A DNA stretch of 52,812 nt from Scybalocola_A sp900557175 (GTDB lineage: Bacteria > Bacillota > Clostridia > Lachnospirales > Lachnospiraceae): the NCBI GenBank assembly GCA_937890745.1, contig CALADH010000095.1, forward strand, positions 1 to 52,812. The letters are read 5' to 3'. Position numbers and translations under genes: made by a program. Position 1 is the stretch's first letter; each line of letters starts with the position of its first letter. The notes beneath the pieces were generated by a model, which was not told the origin of the DNA, did not search any database, and worked only from the letters and a program-made list of their open reading frames with translations. Below, piece by piece: positions 50,322-52,812 of this stretch.

Positions 50322-51782
50322 TTATTTGGCTGCATCAACCTGTGCCTGAGCTTCTGCGCGGATTGTTTCCCAACCTGCTTTATCTAATTCGTCATGAAGT
50401 GTCTTCACTAATTCTCTAGGATCCTGAGCGCCTGTCCAGAATTCTGATTTATATTTCTCATATACGGCGCGGCAGTTTGCAAGTTCTGTTTCAATCTTGC
50501 TTGTATCAAGGTCGAAACCGATCATAACAGAAGGTGTTGCAGCTTCATTTAAAGCCTTAACTTCATCCCACTGATTCTTCTTGTCTGTGTCAAGAAGTGA
50601 TACGTTAAAGAATGTACCCTGTGTATAACCTGCCATACCCCAGTCTGTTGTCAGTCTCTTAACCTTCTTATCTGATGTATACTCAAAATCTTCGCCCTCA
50701 ACACCATAGTAGAAAAGGTCACGAACCTTTGTGTCTGTGTTTACAAGCTGAAGTAACTGAAGCGCTTTTTCCGGATGCTCGCAGTTTGCTGAAATTGCGT
50801 TCATAGAACCACGAACAGATGTGTTTGATACAACTGTAGGTCCGTACTGGATTGCAACACAGTTATCAATACCGTTGTTTGGTCCCCAGTTGGAATCTGC
50901 TGCGCCGCTCCAACCCTGAGCTGTAAAGAATGTTCTGTACTTGTTCTGGCTGTCTGCTGTCGGCGCATCACCGTTGATGATGCCTTCTTTATACATCTTG
51001 TGGATAACATCCATGTTCTTTAAGATATCTTCATCTTCAAGAGGATTTACAACAGTCTTTGTCTCATCATCATACTTAATACCAAGTGCAGGAAGGGATG
51101 CACCTAACTGGTCATACCACGAAAGAAGCATATCTGCACCTTCTTTTGCCATATAGTATGGTGAGCCGCCTTCGCCGTCCTTAATCTTCTTTAATGCATC
51201 GTATAAGCTGCTAAAATCAGTCACTTTTTCAATGTCGATATCATACTTGTCAGCCATATCCTTATCCCATACAAAGTACTGTGTAATTGAGCTGTCTTTG
51301 TATGTAGGAACACCGTAAATCTTTCCCTTTACAGAAACTGCCTGCCAGTAATCCTCTGGAATAAGGCTGTAAAGATCAGGTGTTGAATTTTTAACTAAGT
51401 CTGTAATATCAAGAAAAGCACCTGTTGTAACTTCTGCGTTATATCTTGTCTGGTCTGTGAAAAGGATATCGAAATCCTCACCGGAGTTTGTGATAACGCT
51501 GCGGCGGCTGTCCCAGTCACCCCAAGGAACAATCTCCATGTCAACATTCACGCCGATTTTCTCCTCAAGGTATGGATTAATCTGAGCAAGCCATGCTTCA
51601 TAGTTTTCCGGCTGTCCGTTACCAACCTGGATCCACTTTAATGTTACAACTTCATCTGTTGTGCCTGCTGCGTTTCCGTCTCCAGCCTGACCTTTGTTGT
51701 CATTAGAACTTCCACATGCTGTCAGAGTCCCCAAGCTCATTACAGAAGCCATTGCCAATGCAGCTACCTGTCTCTTTTTCAT
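50322..51782 (-). CDS. ABC transporter sugar-binding lipoprotein
   Basis: This 486-residue extracellular solute-binding protein (family 1, LplA-like) starts with a signal peptide and lipobox LTAC (lipidated Cys23), then a Gly/Asn-rich linker. The mature part has two-lobed binding-protein features (LKWIQVGNGQPENYEAWLAQIN, EDFDILFTDQTRYNAEVTTGAFLDITDLV). It delivers an oligosaccharide to the permease encoded upstream. GGAGG precedes the ATG. The second permease and any sensor genes are probably beyond the right edge, and an ATPase may be shared with other systems. Confidence 0.92.
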   Translation of the reverse strand: MKKRQVAALAMASVMSLGTLTACGSSNDNKGQAGDGNAAGTTDEVVTLKWIQVGNGQPENYEAWLAQINPYLEEKIGVNVDMEIVPWGDWDSRRSVITNSGEDFDILFTDQTRYNAEVTTGAFLDITDLVKNSTPDLYSLIPEDYWQAVSVKGKIYGVPTYKDSSITQYFVWDKDMADKYDIDIEKVTDFSSLYDALKKIKDGEGGSPYYMAKEGADMLLSWYDQLGASLPALGIKYDDETKTVVNPLEDEDILKNMDVIHKMYKEGIINGDAPTADSQNKYRTFFTAQGWSGAADSNWGPNNGIDNCVAIQYGPTVVSNTSVRGSMNAISANCEHPEKALQLLQLVNTDTKVRDLFYYGVEGEDFEYTSDKKVKRLTTDWGMAGYTQGTFFNVSLLDTDKKNQWDEVKALNEAATPSVMIGFDLDTSKIETELANCRAVYEKYKSEFWTGAQDPRELVKTLHDELDKAGWETIRAEAQAQVDAAK

Positions 51783-51849
51783 AGTTTTTTCCTCCTTTGC
51801 CGCTTATCGCAGCTCATTTAATAAGTTTTTATGAAGGTCCAGCCTTCTT

Positions 51850-51873
51850 TGATAAACGCATATGCGTTTTTCA
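51850..51873. repeat. 24-base inverted repeat between permease and binding-protein genes
   Basis: TGA-N-AAACGCAT and ATGCGTTT-N-TCA form a near-perfect palindrome in the 99-base gap. It may be a processing or terminator hairpin, or an operator; there is no long T-run. The smaller hairpin GAAGG/CCTTC lies beside it. Confidence 0.55.
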
Positions 51874-51881
51874 CATAAATA

Positions 51882-52812
51882 TCAGCCCTTAACCGCACCA
51901 ATTGTAATACCGGAAATAAAGTACTTCTGGAAGAACGGATAAGTACATGCAATAGGAATAATAATGATAATTGCCATCGCCATTCGTGCGCCCTCTTTAG
52001 GCATGGAGTTAATGTAATCCGCCATACTTACGCCAAGCGCCGGGTTGCTGGCCATCTTCTCGATACTTCTTTGAATACTGTCAAGTAAAGCCTGAAGTGA
52101 ATACAGCTTTCTGTTAGTAATATACAAAGATGACTGGAACCAGTCATTCCAGTAACCGAATGTTAAGAACAAAGCGATTGTTGATAACACCGGTTTTGAT
52201 AACGGCACTGCAATACGTCCGAAAATTGAAAACTGTGACGCGCCGTCAATCTGTGCAGATTCGATGACCGCCTCCGGAATATTCGTCTTAAAATATGTTT
52301 TACAAATAACAACATTAAAGGATGATACACAGAGCGGGAAAATCAGCGCCCATATCGTATCTTTTAAATGAAGCATCTGTGTATTTACAACGTAAGCTGA
52401 AATCATACCGCCGTTGAAAATCATCGGAATAAATACAAGCATTGTAAAAAATCCGTTAAGTCTGAAGTTCGAACGTGAAAGCACATAGCCCATCATCGTT
52501 GTCAATGCAACACCAATCACTGTACCGACAACAGTAACAATAACAGAGACACCGAGCGCTCTTAAAATTGTACCAAACTCATTCAGTAGGAACTTATAGG
52601 AATCTGCCGAAAAAGCCTGCGGCCAAAAGCGGTAACCAATTTCCTGAATCGACTGCTCTGAGGAAATTGAAATCATGAAAATAAATATTACTGGGATAAT
52701 ACATACAAGTGCAAGTATTATAAATATAATGTTGAAGCAGAAGTTTGTCGGCTTCGAAATTGAGACCGTTTCAAGTTTTGTGTAAACTATAAAAACTGAT
52801 ATAAGATTTGTG
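51882..52812 (-). CDS. Carbohydrate ABC transporter permease (LplC/YtcP type), 5' end missing
   Basis: This is the inner-membrane subunit of a sugar importer, with about six membrane segments and the EAA loop ESAQIDGASQFSIFGRIAVPLSKP that contacts the ATPase. The reading frame stays open to the right edge without a start codon; codons before the internal Met at 52676 encode a first membrane segment (FNIIFIILALVCIIPVIFIF). The true start therefore lies beyond the window, and the Met is not the start. It ends 99 bases before the binding-protein gene. Confidence 0.92.
   Translation of the reverse strand, partial: TNLISVFIVYTKLETVSISKPTNFCFNIIFIILALVCIIPVIFIFMISISSEQSIQEIGYRFWPQAFSADSYKFLLNEFGTILRALGVSVIVTVVGTVIGVALTTMMGYVLSRSNFRLNGFFTMLVFIPMIFNGGMISAYVVNTQMLHLKDTIWALIFPLCVSSFNVVICKTYFKTNIPEAVIESAQIDGASQFSIFGRIAVPLSKPVLSTIALFLTFGYWNDWFQSSLYITNRKLYSLQALLDSIQRSIEKMASNPALGVSMADYINSMPKEGARMAMAIIIIIPIACTYPFFQKYFISGITIGAVKG

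Overview
The window looks like a chromosomal segment of an anaerobic, spore-forming member of the Clostridia, most likely Lachnospiraceae. This is inferred from gene families and gene order, not from a database search. It has moderate GC, strong GGAGG-type ribosome binding sites, sigma-A promoters (TTGACA/TATAAT), and sporulation genes (spoIIM, spoIIID, a DacB/DacF-type carboxypeptidase) with sigma-E-like promoters. No tRNA, rRNA, CRISPR array, prophage or intact insertion sequence was seen, and no gap between genes exceeds about 225 bases.

Layout: 1-2579 (minus) is the rimP-nusA-rnpM-ylxQ-infB translation/transcription operon, with infB cut by the left edge. 2786-5287 (minus) holds an HPr-like protein without the active-site histidine, then topB. 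5463-6470 (plus) is an XdhC-family protein. 6536-10123 (minus) carries a lipoprotein, a zinc-ribbon membrane protein, scpB, scpA and a D-Ala-D-Ala carboxypeptidase. A CPA2 antiporter and pyruvate kinase follow (minus), divergent from DAHP synthase (plus). xerD and spoIIM sit at 14761-16396. 16612-22553 (minus) is the rex-acpS-nnr-alr-mazF-tlyC-yebC block. An ABC-F ATPase (plus) is divergent from rex.

24773-27502 (minus) contains spoIIID, an MFS transporter and an ArsR-type regulator. 27670-36876 is an accessory stretch bounded by two nearly identical zinc alcohol dehydrogenase genes in direct orientation. Between them lie an AraC regulator, a divergent GH38-like glycosidase, a calcium P-type ATPase and a HAD phosphatase. 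An SNF2/SWIM helicase (plus) follows at 37099-40353.

40558-52812 (minus) is a carbohydrate-use cluster. In transcription order it holds an ABC permease (cut by the right edge), a solute-binding lipoprotein, GH20, GH38, GH3 and GH2. The glycosidases lack signal peptides, so the likely scheme is import of a mannose- and N-acetylhexosamine-containing oligosaccharide, such as an N-glycan fragment, followed by stepwise trimming in the cytoplasm.

The most unusual signal is regulatory. Upstream of spoIIID a strong hairpin pairs with the Shine-Dalgarno sequence and is followed by a T-run, while a sigma-E-like promoter is embedded in it so that its own transcript would start beyond the 5' arm. The carboxypeptidase gene has a weaker version of the same layout. 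Together they suggest a device that silences read-through mRNA while leaving the sporulation transcript translatable.
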